NCBI GenBank assembly: GCA_020796225.1 | Contig: CM036754.1 | Coordinates: forward strand, 18,552,867-18,616,866 | DNA from: Arion vulgaris | Lineage: Eukaryota; Mollusca; Gastropoda; Stylommatophora; Arionidae | DNA length: 64,000 bases | Direction: 5' to 3' | In this document: positions 37,091 to 49,064 of the stretch, one piece after another | Numbering within the stretch: position 1 is the first letter of the stretch | Layout: the number at the start of each line of letters is the position of its first letter | Program-made: the position numbers and the translations under genes | Notes under the pieces: model-generated | Seen by the model: the letters and a program-made list of their open reading frames with translations, nothing else | Told to the model about the DNA's origin: nothing | Database searches by the model: none

Positions 37091-39335
37091 CTGCCGCCCT
37101 AATCCGGGCCGCCCTAATCCGGGCCGCCCTAATCCGGCCGCCCTAATCCGGGCGCCTAATCGGCCGCCCTAATCCGGGCCGCCCCTAATCCGGGCCGCCC
37201 TAATCCGGGCCGCCCTAATCCGGGCCGCCTAATCCGGGCCGCCCCTAATCCGGGCCGCCCTAATCCGGGCCGCCCTAATCCGGGCCGCCCTAATCCGGGC
37301 CGCCCCTAATCCGGGCCGCCCTAATCCGGGCCGCCCCTAATCCGGGGCCGCCCTAATCCGGCCGCCCTAATCCGGGCCGCCCTAATCCGGGCCGCCCCTA
37401 ATCCGGGCCGCCCTAATCCGGGCCGCCCCTAATCCGGGCCGCCTTAATCCGGGCCGCCCCTAATCCGGGCCGCCTTAATCCGGGCCGCCCTAATCCGGCC
37501 GCCTTAATCCGGGCCGCCCCTAATCCGGCCGCCTTAATCCGGGCCGCCCCTTAATCCGGGCCGCCCTAATCCGGGCCGCCCCTAATCCGGGCCGCCCTAA
37601 TCCGGGCCGCCCTAATCCGGGCCGCCCTAATCCGGGCCGCCCTAATCCGGGCCGCCCATCGCCTAATCCGGCCGCCCCTAATCCGGGCCGCCTAATCCGG
37701 GCCGCCCCTAATCCGGGCCGCCCTAATCCGGGCCGCCCCTAATCCGGGCCGCCTTTAATCCGGGCCGCCCTAATCCGGGCCGCCTTAATCCGGGCCGCCC
37801 TAATCGGCCGCCTAATCCGGGCCGCCCTAATCGGCCGCCTAATCCGGGCCGCCCTAATCCGGGCCGCCCTAATCCGGGCCGCCCTAATCCGGCCGCCCTT
37901 AATCCGGGCCGCCCCTAATCCGGGCCCCCCTAATCGCCCTAATCCGGGCCGCCCTAATCCGGCCGCCCTTAATCCGGGCCGCCCCTAATCCGGCCGCCTT
38001 CCTAATCCGGGCCGCCCCTAATCCGGCCGCCCTAATCCGGGCCGCCCTAATCCGGCCGCCTAATCCGGGCCGCCCTAATCCGGGCCGCCTAATCCGGCCG
38101 CCCTAATCCGGGCCGCCCTAATCCGGGCCGCCCTAATCCGGGCCGCCTTAATCCGGGCCGCCCCTAATCCGGGCCGCCCTAATCCGGGCCGCCCCTAATC
38201 CGGGCCGCCTAATCCGGGCCGCCCCTAATCCGGCCGCTCCCTAATCCGGCCGCCCTAATCCGGGCCGCCCTAATCCGGGCCGCCCTAATCCGGGCCGCCT
38301 AATCCGGGCCGCCCTAATCCGGCGCCTAATCGCCCTATCCGGGCCGCCCTAATCCGGGCCGCCTCTAATCCGGGCCGCCCCTAATCCGGCCGCCTAATCC
38401 GGGCCGCCCCTAATCCGGGCCGCCCCTAATCCGGGCCGCCCCTAATCCGGGCCGCCCCTAATCGGGCCGCCCCTAATCCGGGCCGCCCTAATCCGGGCCG
38501 CCCTAATCCGGGCCGCCCTAATCCGGGCCGCCCCTAATCCGGGCCGCCCTAATCCGGGCCGCCCTAATCCGGGCCTGCCCCTAATCCGGGCCGCCCTAAT
38601 CCGGGCCGCCCTTTAATCCGGGCCGCCCCTAATCCGGGCCGCTCCTTAATCCGGGCCGCCCCTAATCCGGGCCGCCCTAATCCGGGCCGCCCTAATCCGG
38701 GCCGCCTAATCCGGGCCGCCCTAATCCGGGCCGCCCTAATCCGGGCCGCCCCTAATCCGGGCGCGCCCTAATCCGGGCCGCCCTAATCCGGCCGCCCTAA
38801 TCGGCCGCCTAATCGGGCCGCCCCTAATCCGGGCCGCCCCTAATCCGGGCCGCCCCTAATCCGGGCCGCCCCTAATCCGGGCCGCCCCTAATCCGGGCCG
38901 CCCCTAATCCGGGCCGCCCTAATCCGGCCGCCCTAATCCGGGCCGCCCTAATCCGGGCCGCCTAATCGCCCCTAATCCGGGCCGCCCTAATCCGGGCCGC
39001 CCTAATCCGGGCCGCCCCTAATCCGGCCGCCTTAATCCGGGCCGCCCCTAATCCGGCCGCCTTAATCCGGGCCGCCCTCAATCCGGGCCGCCTTAATCCG
39101 GGCCGCCCCTAATCCGGGCCGCCTAATCCGGGCCGCCCTAATCCGCGCCTAATCCGGCCTCGCCTAATCGGGCGCCTATCGGCCTAATCCGGGCCGCCCC
39201 TAATCCGGGCCGCCCTAATCCGGCCGCTCGCCCTAATCCGGCCGCCCTTCCTAATCCGGGCCGCCCTAATCCGGACGCCTATCGCCGCCTTAATCCGGGC
39301 CGCCCCTTATGCCGGGCCGCCCTAATCCGGTCTCA
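37091..39335. repeat. GC-rich 13-17-bp minisatellite, about 145 units
   Basis: The unit is GCCGCCC(C)TAATCCGG(G), with length variation almost only in C and G runs. Each typical unit contains CCCTAA. The run-length noise may partly reflect sequencing error. No coding or regulatory role is visible. Confidence 0.97.
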
Positions 39336-39432
39336 AATCGGTAGGTGCGCGCAGGTCTCAAATCGGTAGGTGCGCGCAGAGTCTCAATCGGTAGGTGCGC
39401 GCGCAGGTCTCAAATCGGTATGTGCGCGCGCA
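39336..39432. repeat. Four tandem units of about 26 bp ending the GC-rich array
   Basis: GTCTCAAATCGGTAGGTGCG repeated with GCGCA spacers; the last unit has GTATGTG. Confidence 0.9.
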
Positions 39433-39439
39433 TGTACGA

Positions 39440-40900
39440 AGTTTTTTAATGTACTTTTATTGTATAAATCATGACATGAAAATAATGCTAAAACCGAAAT
39501 AATGAATGTTGGAAGTAAACTGAAAGTCATCAGTACAATCAACCAAGTGCAATAACTCAAATATTTTGTAAGCATATTCATAGAAAACTACACTGAGATA
39601 GATGATAGAGTGCAAAAAACAAAATGCTATAACCTGCTATGAACTAGACTTTAAGTCAGTCAAAAACCTCACTGACAGTTGATCAATTACATTTGAGAAA
39701 CAAAGAACGAAGTGGTTTGACGACATAATAAGAATGTAACCAAACTCCACTGTATACAGAGTCTTCTACAACAGAACATCAGGACAGATGGTGAAGGGGA
39801 AAACTAAAAATTTAGGATATATGGCATAGCAGAATCCTGCCAAAAATAAAAGACAAGATTAACTATCACATACAAAAAAAAAAAAAATCTGTGACGCTGG
39901 GCAACAAACCGGTAACACTGTTATAACAAAAGAAAATGAACGGTCCACGATGGGGGTCTACATCGAGCCGGCCATCTTTACTTCCCAGAGTTGTTCTGTT
40001 ACCCAATTGAGGCTGGATTAACCTGAGTCATTTGCAATTTTACAAAGATGCCTAGGGATCGAACCAAGATCACCCATCTAGAACATCATTGAACTAACAT
40101 CTTAGTTAACATAGTTCGCTATGACTAAAATAGTTGCAAATATTTTACACATTTACTATCAAAGCGAAAAACATAATGTGGTTGGATTAATTTTGTTCCC
40201 ACATTTTCCAGACTAAAAAATATATACATGTAAATCAATTAACAAATTCTACCAAACTCTCGATCAAACCTTGAAGCAGAAATATATAGATTTGCTGTAG
40301 AATATTAGCCAAGAGATTTAGAAAAAGGTACATGATAGATGTAAGGACCATATCAAATCTATGTATAGAGACTGACCACAAAACGGTAATTATTATGACT
40401 TTTAGAACATACAAGAATAATACCAGAGGGCAACACACGATTACAAAAGAGATTATCAAAGTCAATAAACTAAAAGATGTCAACACACAAGAGTTATATC
40501 TCCAAAGAATCATGGACAATTTTGTGAGACTACCTAAATATAACAAGTCAGTAGAAGAAGAATGGAGAACAATATTATAGGCAGTCAAAGAAACATGCTG
40601 ATCAGTCAAATACAGAAGCACTAGACTAAAAATGATAACTTGATGGAATGACAAAGTAAAATTAGCAGTATAGGAGAAATAAAGTAGATACAACACATGG
40701 ACAAAAAACAAAAGGACATTACTGAGTACAGAAAAGCAAGAACACAAAGTTATATAGAAATCTAAAATACACGCATGGCAAGATTATAGCGAAATATTAA
40801 ATTTAGATTACAAAAGTTCAATAAGAAAATTCTACCAAAAAATTACTTTGGAAGCATATTCATAAAACAGTTGATCTCACTAACACATCTCACTAACAAT
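39440..40900 (+). mobile_element. LINE-H, copy 1 of a tandem triplication, with an S2 SINE inside
   Basis: 39440-39955: RT thumb to 3' end (YFGSIFIENYTEID-like, RTKWFDDIIRM). 39955-40130: S2 SINE on the minus strand. 40140-40900: endonuclease end and linker (SNLCIETDHKTVIIMTFR, RGQHTITKEIIKVNKL). So the unit joins a LINE 3' end to the 5' part of another LINE-H copy. Confidence 0.75.
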
Positions 40901-42239
40901 TGATCAACAGCATTTTTTTGCTGCTATCTGTTACCAGAGCCAAACTTTGACAATGAATACAGCACAGACGCAAATAAATCTCACCAGAAAAGACAAGAGT
41001 CACCAACATCAGCATAAGAAAGAAAATTTGGACGAAATCTTGGTTGAATTACGTTTGAGAAACAAAGAATGAAGTGGTTCGACCACTTAATAAGAATGTA
41101 ACCAAACTCCACTCCATACATATCTTCTACAACAGAACATCAGGACATAAGGTGAAAGGGAAAACCAAGAAATATCGGATATATGGCATAGCAGAATCCT
41201 GTCAAAAAAAGGGCATGATTAACTATCACCAAAAAAAAAAAACCTTAACGCTGAGCAACAAACTGGTAACAGTGTTATAACAAAAGAAGATGAACGGTCC
41301 ACGATGGGGCGGTCTACATCGTGCTGACCATCTTTACTTCCTAGAGTTGTTCTGTTACCCAATTGAGGCTGGATTAACCTGAGTAATTTGCAATTTTAAA
41401 AGTTCATGCATAGGGATCGAACCAAGATCACCCATCTAGAACATCATTGAACTACCATAGTTCGCTAAGACTAAAATAGTTGCAAATATTTTACACATTT
41501 ACTATCAAAGCGAAAAACATGATGTGGTTGGATTAATTTTGTTCCCACATTTTCCAGACTAAAAAATATATACATGTAAATCAATTAACAAATTCTACCA
41601 AACTCTCGATCAAACCTTGAAGCAGAAATATATAGATTTGCTGTAGAATATTAGCCAAGAGATTTAGAAATAGGTACATGATAGATGTAAGGATCAAATC
41701 TATGTATAGAGACTGACCACAAAACGGTAATTATTATGACTTTTAGAACATACAAGAATAATACCAGAGGGCAACACACGATTACAAAAGAGATTATCAA
41801 AGTCAATAAACTAGAAGATGTCAACACACAAGAGTTATCTCCAAAGAATCATGGACAATTTTGTTAGACTACCTAAATAAAACAAGTCAGTAGAAGAAGA
41901 TTGGAGAACAATATTAGAGGAAGTCAGAGAAACATGCTGAGCAGTCAAATACAGAAGCACTAGACTAAAAATGATAACTTGATGGAATGACAAAGTAAAA
42001 TTAGCAGTATAGGAGAAATAAAGTAGATACAACACATGGACAAAAAACAAAAGGACATTACTGAGTACAGAAAAGCAAGAACACAAAGTTATATAGAAAT
42101 CTAAAATACACGCATGGCAAGATTATAGCGAAATATTAAATTTAGATTACAAAAGTTCAATAAGAAAATTCTACCAAAAAATTACTTTGGAAGCATATTC
42201 ATAAAACAGTTGATCTCACTAACACATCTCACTAACAAT
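40901..42239 (+). repeat. Tandem unit 2 of LINE-H/S2 (about 1339 bp)
   Basis: Contains the LINE-H 3' part (QRMKWFDHLIRM, 41060-41290), an S2 SINE on minus (41300-41470) and the endonuclease/linker part (41570-42170). Corresponding sites in unit 3 are exactly 1339 bp away (41074 to 42413, 41835 to 43174) and nearly identical. Confidence 0.9.
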
Positions 42240-43520
42240 TGATCAACAGCATTTTTTTGCTGCTATCTGTTACCAGAGCCAAACTTTGACAATGAATACA
42301 GCACAGACGCAAATAAATCTCACCAGAAAAGACAAGAGTCACCAACATCAGCATAAGAAAGAAAATTTGGACGAAATCTTGGTTGAATTACGTTTGAGAA
42401 ACAAAGAATGAAGTGGTTCGACCACTTAATAAGAATGTAACCAAACTCCACTCCATACATATCTTCTACAACAGAACATCAGGACATAAGGTGAAAGGGA
42501 AAACCAAGAAATATCGGATATATGGCATAGCAGAATCCTGTCAAAAAAAGGGCATGATTAACTATCACCAAAAAAAAAAAACCTTAACGCTGAGCAACAA
42601 ACTGGTAACAGTGTTATAACAAAAGAAGATGAACGGTCCACGATGGGGCGGTCTACATCGTGCTGACCATCTTTACTTCCTAGAGTTGTTCTGTTACCCA
42701 ATTGAGGCTGGATTAACCTGAGTAATTTGCAATTTTAAAAGTTCATGCATAGGGATCGAACCAAGATCACCCATCTAGAACATCATTGAACTACCATAGT
42801 TCGCTAAGACTAAAATAGTTGCAAATATTTTACACATTTACTATCAAAGCGAAAAACATGATGTGGTTGGATTAATTTTGTTCCCACATTTTCCAGACTA
42901 AAAAATATATACATGTAAATCAATTAACAAATTCTACCAAACTCTCGATCAAACCTTGAAGCAGAAATATATAGATTTGCTGTAGAATATTAGCCAAGAG
43001 ATTTAGAAATAGGTACATGATAGATGTAAGGATCAAATCTATGTATAGAGACTGACCACAAAACGGTAATTATTATGACTTTTAGAACATACAAGAATAA
43101 TACCAGAGGGCAACACACGATTACAAAAGAGATTATCAAAGTCAATAAACTAGAAGATGTCAACACACAAGAGTTATCTCCAAAGAATCATGGACAATTT
43201 TGTTAGACTACCTAAATAAAACAAGTCAGTAGAAGAAGATTGGAGAACAATATTAGAGGAAGTCAGAGAAACATGCTGAGCAGTCAAATACAGAGGCACA
43301 AGACTAAAAATGACAACTTGATGGAATGACAAAGTAAAATTAGCTGTATAGGAGAAATAAAGTAGATACAACACATGGACAAAAAACAAAAGGAACTTAC
43401 TGAGTATAGAAAAGCAAGAACACAAAGTTATATTGAAATCTAAAATACACGCATGGCAAGATTATAGCGAAATATTAAATTCGGATTACAAAAGTTCAAT
43501 GAGAAAATTCTACAAAAAAA
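42240..43520 (+). repeat. Tandem unit 3 of LINE-H/S2
   Basis: Same order as unit 2, with a few point differences near its end (for example 43290-43400). S2 SINE on minus at about 42640-42800. Confidence 0.9.
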
Positions 43521-43762
43521 TTAAAGCCCAAAATTAAAATTAAAGCTACAAAACACCAGGCCCAGACAATATCCCTTCTGACCTAATCAAGACAATTAAA
43601 GAAATAGAAATTAGATGGCTACAAAGACTATCTAACAAAGTCTGGATCACACAAGATACACCATAAGATTGGAGGAATGCAACAATAGTTCCCACCTGGA
43701 AGAAGACAGGTAGCAAAGGGGATTGTAGAGGATTGTATATAGAGGATTAGCGCAACTGAGTT
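43521..43762 (+). mobile_element. LINE-H RT start after the last tandem unit
   Basis: Continues the linker of unit 3 into RT block 0/1: GPDNIPSDLIKTIKE, IRWLQRLSNKVW and TIVPTWKKTG, then decays. Shows what normally follows the linker. Confidence 0.7.
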
Positions 43763-43814
43763 CTACCTGTCAAATATTCTGTACAGTAAAAAAAGGTTGC
43801 GCCATATAAAGCCA

Positions 43815-43965
43815 CAGCTCATCATCATCATCAAATAGCTTATCCTGAGTAGAGTTTTGCTATCCCAACAGTCCTCCGGAATTTCTCTTTCATAGGTCAC
43901 ATGTCCTGCCTCTGCAGCCGTCATGATCAAGCCATTAGTTACATCCTGAATACATCTTGACTCAC
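43815..43965 (-). mobile_element. LINE-C 3' end with GATGAT tract
   Basis: CATCATCATCATCAAATAGC on plus, then CAGTCCTCCGGAATTTCTC and ACATCCTGAATACATCTT. Confidence 0.75.
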
Positions 43966-44560
43966 AAATTGGAATTTGGAAGAATAGAAGCTGCACAGAC
44001 GCAATGTCCGCCCACAGGCATCTAGTGGAAAGGAGTGTCGAATTTGAAAAACATCTGCACGTTGCGTTTGTAGACCAGGAAAAAGCTTTCAACCGCATAA
44101 ACAAAAACAAGTTGTGGGATAATATGTCAATGACCACCTAATTAACATATGCAAAAGTTTTTATATATAAATATATAAACAGCCAGTGTGCGATTCGAAC
44201 AAAAATAGGACTATCAGAAAAGTTAAACGTAGGGTCAGGGTACTGGAAACAAGAATGCGTACTATCACTTCTGCTGTTCACATATATCGATCAAATCTGT
44301 AAAATAGCTAACACCAGTGAAGGAAACAACCTTGGGTAACTCTTAAATTAATTGCGGGAACGCAAAGGAAAAGGAAGGAAATTAATTTCTTTTTTTTTGC
44401 CGACGATCAGGCAATCATATCAACAACAGAGGAACAGCTACAGCAACACATTAACAAACTTCAGTTAACTTCCCAAAGAAATTAACTTTCTAAAGGAATT
44501 TCCCACCAACTCAAAGTTAGAATACCCATTTTCAGCTTGGTAGAAAAGGGAATTGACATA
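43966..44560 (+). mobile_element. LINE-B/A-type RT fragment
   Basis: Broken RT: SCTDAMSAHRHLVE, HVAFVDQEKAFNRINKNKLW (motif A) near 44080, and FFADDQAIISTTEEQLQQHI (motif C) near 44400. Motif B is decayed. Confidence 0.75.
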
Positions 44561-44694
44561 GCTAGAAATTGAACACAGAACAATGTTGCTCAAATCAAGT
44601 TCACTGCTACTATATTAACTGGACACTATAAATATTAAACAAATAACGAGGTGTGCATACATGATTGTTTAGAATATCTTCCGCTGCATGACAT

Positions 44695-44890
44695 AAAGCT
44701 TGTGCTACTGTGGAAAGTTAGCAATCCCGTGGATACAGCAAGCGGTTGTTAATTAATCCATGGATATAGCAAGCAGTTAGCAATCCCTTGGATACAGCAA
44801 TCGGTTGTTAGTCATCCCATGGATACAGTAAGAGGTTGTTAGCCATCCCATGGATACAGCAAGCGGTTGTTAGTCATCCCAAGCAAAAGA
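44695..44890. repeat. Tandem repeat of about 36 bp, five units
   Basis: Each unit contains AATCCC.TGGATACAGCAA and GCGGTTGTTAG. Confidence 0.9.
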
Positions 44891-44941
44891 GTGGTTGTTA
44901 TGTTGGCATTGAGCAGGGCTTCCATGATAACTGGCAATTTT
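44870..44941 (-). CDS. Possible last exon of an unidentified gene (weak)
   Basis: A strong acceptor (TTTTTCTTTTTTCAG) ends at 44942. In phase 0, as required by the exon at 45599-45831, it reads KIASYHGSPAQCQHNNHSFA then a stop at the edge of the tandem repeat. No homology recognised. It could equally be a chance acceptor. Confidence 0.25.
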   Translation of the reverse strand, partial: KIASYHGSPAQCQHNNHSFAWDD

Positions 44942-45184
44942 CTGAAAAAAGAAAAACATAAGCCTTCAATAGTGGATACATCACCAAGAAAAGTAGATAT
45001 GGATTGCAATGAAAACCTTAACAATGCAACATATTGTAATACAGTCTTACCATCAACAACAGCACAACCAGAAAAATTACTTCAGTCCCATCAACAACAA
45101 TCACAAATGCTTCAATCTCCACAACCACGTAGTTACCATTTATTCAAGATGCAGAAAGTTTATGCAAATGGTCGCTAACACCAG

Positions 45185-45520
45185 GTAATAAGCGGAAAAA
45201 ACAACAGAGATGAGATGTTTTAGAAGAGTTGCTGGAGTAACAATGAGAGCTAAAGTTAGAAATGAGGAAATTAGAAGAAGACTTCTAAAGGAAACCAGTC
45301 TTTCAATTTATAAAAGAACAACAGATTAAACGGCCTAGTCATCTGAAAAGAATGCTCTTGGTTTCCTCACCACAGATAGTCATATTGAAAAAATATGAGT
45401 TCAGAGCAAGAGGAAGACAATGCAAAAGATAGAGTGATGGTACCAATAGCAACTTTGGAGAAATTAATACTAACTTACAAAGCTTATAAAATATGCGCAC
45501 AGAAGATCCATACACCTTTC
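45185..45520 (+). mobile_element. LINE-B/A-type C-terminal fragment
   Basis: TTEMRCFRRVAGVTMRAKVR, NEEIRRRLLKETSL and IYKRTTD, the segment following the RT fragment at 43966-44560. About 600 bp of other sequence separates them. Lies in the intron upstream of the possible last exon. Confidence 0.65.
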
Positions 45521-45598
45521 CCCAACACCTCAGTAAGGTAAAATGAAGGAAAGGTAGAAAAAAGTTCAATACAATAGAGATAATATTAGAGAACTCAC

Positions 45599-45831
45599 CT
45601 GAAAGTCATTAGAGCCTGCGTCAACTTGAACTATGCGAATAACGTCCCGGAGATTCTCTGTCTCAGTAGCAGAGAGTTGTATCACATCTTTACAAGCACC
45701 AACACCAGCAATGGCAGTGGAGATACTAGCTTCCCGAAGGTTCTGTGTCTCAGTAGCAGAGCGATGTATCACATCTTTACAAGCACCAACACCAGCAATG
45801 GCTGTGGAGATAACATCCTCCCGGAGACTCT
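45599..45831 (-). CDS. Internal exon of an unidentified host gene, with two 31-residue repeats
   Basis: Acceptor TTGTATCACATTCCAG and donor CAG|GTGAGT bound 233 open nt (phase 1 in, phase 0 out). Encodes two copies of ISTAIAGVGACKDVI..SATET.NLRE, about 93 nt apart and about 90 percent identical. It ends VQVDAGSNDFQ. Helix-like and not a domain I can name. It is unlike any transposon protein seen here, so I take it as host. Other exons are not certain. Confidence 0.6.
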
Positions 45832-45954
45832 CTGGAATGTGATACAACAGTATTATTATATATTTGTCAGCACATAGGCTAATACATATAACTAATGTCG
45901 TGCACATAATTCATCAATATTCTACGATACAGATACACAGAAAAGATACAAGCA

Positions 45955-46005
45955 GAATCATCAACAATAGCTTGTCATGAGCAGAACTTTTCCACCCTAA
46001 CAGTA
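45955..46005 (-). mobile_element. LINE-C 3' end fragment
   Basis: AATAGCTTGTCATGAGCAGA and CCACCCTAACAGT as in 27070-27110. Confidence 0.55.
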
Positions 46006-46849
46006 ATGCAGTATCTCACTCATAGTTGTTGCTGAATTACAACTATCTTGTCCCTCAAGCAGTAAGAAATGAACTGTTACTGGATTTACAACCATCTTGT
46101 TACTCTAGCAGTAAGAAATGTGTTATTACTAGATTATATAGAATAAAGCAATGTTACTAAAGTTCGTTCTAAAATTCGAGAACAGCTTTACCGACCGATA
46201 TAAAATCAAATCATTAACTTGACAGAAATTATTGATTTTTACATTTTTATATAGGTAACAGTGGCGACCTTCCTAAAATATTTTTACCCACCCAAACCTT
46301 TAGTGCTGTAAGATTTTCATTATATGTTATTAGTAACATAACAGCGATGTTGATTTGGTATACATGTAGAAGTTTAACAGTACAATTCTCAGGTTTTTTC
46401 TATAATTTCGCATTTGCGCCAAGTGAAAATCGGGAATCCCGTGGAATGAATCAGTTCAAAATGTATTCTAACGACTGTCAGTGGCGTAGCACGCAACATT
46501 TATTTTCATTTATAGAAGTGGAAGGTATTATTTGTTCACTATGTCACTTTTTTTTTTAATAATATGTAATAGGGATACGCCTTTGCAATCATTCGTCACC
46601 ATTTTGTGTATTACTGTAAATTTTAAACTTTGATTATCATTTTGTTGTGTTTTTGTACAATTATATAACATAAAAACGTTGTTTGCATCAACTAAGCTAC
46701 ATACCAATTAGTTAAACATGAATTCGTAAGGTCGTGGGGTATATAAGACTGCCTGTACAAAAATTACTGGTTATCCCTCCGGTAGATTTCGTACAAATGA
46801 TACTTTAGTGTGTTTATGAATTTTGGAACATTGTTTTAAAATAGACACT
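46006..46849. other. Unassigned AT-rich stretch
   Basis: A loose two-fold repeat around AGCAGTAAGAAATG (46058, 46112). A 70-codon frame (46347-46559) has no support. Confidence 0.45.
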
Positions 46850-47115
46850 GCACCCGTGTGCTACCGGTGCCTGCAAGGGAAGCAAAGAATAGTACCACTG
46901 CAACCTACAAGGCATGTCGAAAGAGGCGACTGATGTAGGACCTAGGAAGCTATCCTAGTAAATAAAAAGCATCGCAGAAATTGGATGTGCTGGTCTACTT
47001 GTAGGCGCATAACTGGCACAACGCACAATTGCTCTTAGGCTCAGATCACATACAAATCATACAGAGTAGTTACACAAGTTGTCGATGTGGAGCGTTCGAA
47101 GAAGAAGAAGAAATA
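46850..47115 (+). mobile_element. S5 SINE-like repeat with GAAGAAGAA tail
   Basis: Near full-length plus copy: GCAAGGGAAGCAAAGAATAG, GTCGAAAGAGGCGACTGATG, CTAGTAAATAAAAAGC, GTAGGCGCATAACTGGCAC, tail AAGAAGAAGAAG. Defines the family's orientation. Confidence 0.8.
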
Positions 47116-47194
47116 GTAAACTGTTATGTGTATATTAAATAAGAATGTTAGCTAACTTGTCTAAGAAGATGTGGGAAAAGATCATGTACAGTCA

Positions 47195-47268
47195 GACAGT
47201 ACTGACCTTGACAATCACGACACTGGGCAACAACCCGGTAGCAGTGTGATGACAAAAGAAGGGGAAAT
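47195..47268 (+). mobile_element. LINE-H 3' terminal fragment
   Basis: CACGACACTGGGCAACAACC, GGTAGCAGTGTGATGAC and AAAAGAAGGGGAA as at 58335-58380. Confidence 0.7.
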
Positions 47269-47384
47269 AATCTTAGTTTATGATGTAAGTTAAAACTGAG
47301 ATAGAAAATATATTGAGAATTGTAATGAGTTTTTGTAAATGAGAAGTAAGATGAATTGTTAAAATAATTATTGATCATTGATTA

Positions 47385-48720
47385 CTGAACTGACATCCAT
47401 GCACTCCGGACAGACCCATAGATGCTCAGTCTCCCCCAACAGATGTTGAAGGGTATGTATACTAATGGTTCCTGTGGCTCACTGATTAAACACATTTCTC
47501 TCTATGTCTCCTCAAACATCTATGTCTACTTCTACAGCATGTAATTCCAAACTCTTTAAATTGTGAAATTGATTCAATGTCAATTTTAGTGTCCTCATTC
47601 AACAGTAGATCGTCAAGAGACTGAAGAACATCACCCTTATCCATCTTAAACTCTCCAACAATCGATGCAAGCATGCCAGCTCTATCGTTGCCGCGAACAC
47701 CCACATGATCAGGACAATAGATCTACATGTCTCTGGAAGTTAGAAACCTCTATAGCAGACATCCACTTATGCCGCAACCTGCCACTCTGGACCTTCAGAA
47801 GCATCGACTAGAGTCAGAAACAGCAACATCCCCAGTAAATGGAGTCCAAGAAAGCCAATAGAGGGCAGCAGTAACGGTCTAAACCTCCATCCTCATACTG
47901 GAAATAGTCCTGTATGATCCATTTTGCTCTGCAACAACCCTACCATGCGTGATACATAACGCATACTGTCACAACGCTCAATAGCCTGTCTATCAAAGGT
48001 GACTCCGAGTAGTTCAGCCCAGACTATAGAATTATTCAAAGAGCACCACAACATGCACACCTCAGTTGACCTGACAGCGAGATTCACTGCACCAAATCAA
48101 GATGGTATGCAATGTTTCATCTACATCCTTTGTTATGAAATCAGTATAAGGTTCTACAGAGTTAGTAATATCACGAAGAACTTTCATAATATGATTGTCA
48201 TCCTTATCACCCTTTTCGTTCTGATCCACAAAACACCGAAGGACCCACGTCCATTTTTTGCATCTGTTGTCAAAAGGCTCCTGATGAGCCTCATAAATTA
48301 GGAAACGACTGGGTGGTAGTCCTGTTCATTCTGCCATGAAACTGTCACAATTGATGCAGTGATGTATTACCACATACATGTGTTATGAAAGCCTTTCATA
48401 AATCCCACTTTGCTCCCTGGCAAATTCTTTGACATCTTTAGTGGCTTTGTATTGGACAGCAAACTGCTCAGCAACAACGACATATTTATTGTCGATTCTT
48501 TATTTCGGGCAATCTGTCATCACCTTGCAGCAGGCTTTGTTTGCCAACAATGTTTCAACCATTTCATTCCACCACGGTGGTCGCTGGAAGGGAGTCCTAG
48601 CAGTCTTCTTTCTGGCATTCTGTTGCAATGAAGATGTCAAAATCATTCAAAATCATGCTCGATTTGCACTTTGATAATACCAATAGCCGATTCGTAGATA
48701 CTTGAGGGCAAGTCAAATCT
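47385..48720 (-). mobile_element. LINE-I RNase H and upstream region
   Basis: The frame at 47486-47704 reads GVRGNDRAGMLASIVGEF and DVLQSLDDLLL, just past the RNase H His motif. Upstream (48000-48700) lies decayed coding between RT and RNase H. Aligns with 18475-19120. Confidence 0.65.
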
Positions 48721-49064
48721 GTCTTCCTTCTAAACCGTGTCTGTCCAGCCCCCTTCTTACGTCCGCTTCTCTTCTCTCCTCTACCTCTTCTATATGCATA
48801 TTTCCTAACTTGACCTGTAGAAGAACCAGATGGCAGTGCACGAACTCTCTAGCACCTGCAGAGTTCATTGAAACTATTACAACTTACAAAACAATATAAA
48901 CTTGTAAACAAAGATCATTCAACATTATATCTGGTTATTAAGTGTAAATTTCAAGTATATAAATCTGTATTGTTCGTTTGTTTAAGTAAAATTAATTGTA
49001 AGAATAATTTGTAACCCTATTCAATGAGGAGAATATGAAACACGAGAATAAACATGACAAAATA
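48721..49064. other. Mostly unassigned, with an S8-like scrap
   Basis: CAGTGCACGAACTCTCTAGC at 48834 resembles the S8 core. Otherwise AT-rich. Confidence 0.4.

Noticed and set aside
37091..39335. Interstitial telomere
   Set aside because: CCCTAA is part of a 15-16-bp unit; there is no run of pure six-base repeats.
40235..40747. 170-codon minus-strand hydrophobic frame (also 41835, 43174)
   Set aside because: Antisense shadow of the LINE-H linker; it is shared only because the block is duplicated.
44867..45178. 103-codon plus frame with a Gln-rich end
   Set aside because: Partly overlaps a tandem repeat, no recognised domain, and the minus strand offers an equally plausible acceptor there.
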